NCBI GenBank assembly: GCA_944472155.2
Contig: OX235272.1
Span: forward strand, 11,516,354 to 11,580,353
From: Trichobilharzia szidati
Lineage: Eukaryota; Platyhelminthes; Trematoda; Strigeidida; Schistosomatidae
Length of the DNA: 64,000 bases
Direction of reading: 5' to 3'
Shown here in pieces: positions 63,874-64,000 of this stretch. Numbering within the stretch: position 1 is the first letter of the stretch; each line of letters opens with the position of its first letter. The notes beneath the pieces are model-generated. The model ran no database searches. It worked only from the letters and a program-made list of their open reading frames with translations, and had not been told where the DNA came from. Position numbers and translations under genes: made by a program.

Positions 63874-64000
63874 CAGGAATCAAACTATTTCTAATCTCAG
63901 TTAAAATGTGCGGCAAGATAGAAAAGTAAATATGCACACCAAAAGTAATGCCCTGATACTTTCCAAATAAGTCGTTTGACATCAGTCTGCGCTCAAACCC

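Overview
The window looks like a piece of a blood-fluke (Schistosoma) nuclear genome. The reasons are AT-rich DNA with microsatellites, spliced exons with consensus GT/AG sites in very long introns, and a dense mixture of repeats of types known from schistosomes: RTE and CR1 non-LTR retrotransposons, Penelope-like elements (PLEs), tRNA-headed SINE-like repeats and a hammerhead-bearing Sm-alpha-type repeat. There are no bacterial operons, CRISPR arrays or rRNA genes. The species cannot be told from the sequence.

One host gene is recognisable. On the minus strand, eight exons (53260 down to 13506) have matching splice phases and add up to exactly 473 codons. They encode a coiled-coil protein whose best match, from my knowledge of the family, is the centrosomal/ciliary transition-zone protein CEP162 (motifs YQRENEKLY and LRWYVENQ). 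The rest of the C-terminus must lie before position 1. Introns are 0.9-10.2 kb and are filled with mobile-element debris.

Local family names used below. RTE-A: intact 1080-codon copy at 34.4-37.9 kb plus many 5'-truncated copies. RTE-B: 49.7-52.3 kb and fragments. RTE-C: 48.0-48.7 kb. CR1: near-complete copy at 58.8-63.2 kb plus fragments at 5.6-7.3 and 53.6-54.2 kb. PLE-1, PLE-2, PLE-3: three Penelope-like families with GIY-YIG or reverse-transcriptase pieces, several carrying inverted arms. SINE-A: internal tRNA-like box ending in ..GGGTTCGAACC and, in some copies, inverted terminal arms. SINE-B and B2: tRNA-like head ..GGGGTTCGATCCCC with two different tails. Sm-alpha: pol III boxes plus hammerhead. 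Repeat D: a ~300-bp repeat of unknown type.

Layout: 0-13.5 kb is repeats, including a nested RTE/PLE/CR1 mosaic (4.2-7.7 kb) and an Sm-alpha inverted pair (10.2-10.8 kb). 13.5-53.3 kb is the CEP162-like gene with repeats in its introns. 53.3-57.8 kb holds a CR1 fragment, a tandem duplication and an LTR-like repeat. 58.8-63.2 kb is the near-complete CR1. 63.6-63.9 kb holds one unassigned small ORF ending at a poly(A) signal. I found no convincing wholly new system. The items most worth a look are the inverted-arm architecture shared by the three PLE families, hammerhead-like folds, foldback SINEs and structured hairpins in the RTE-A leader.
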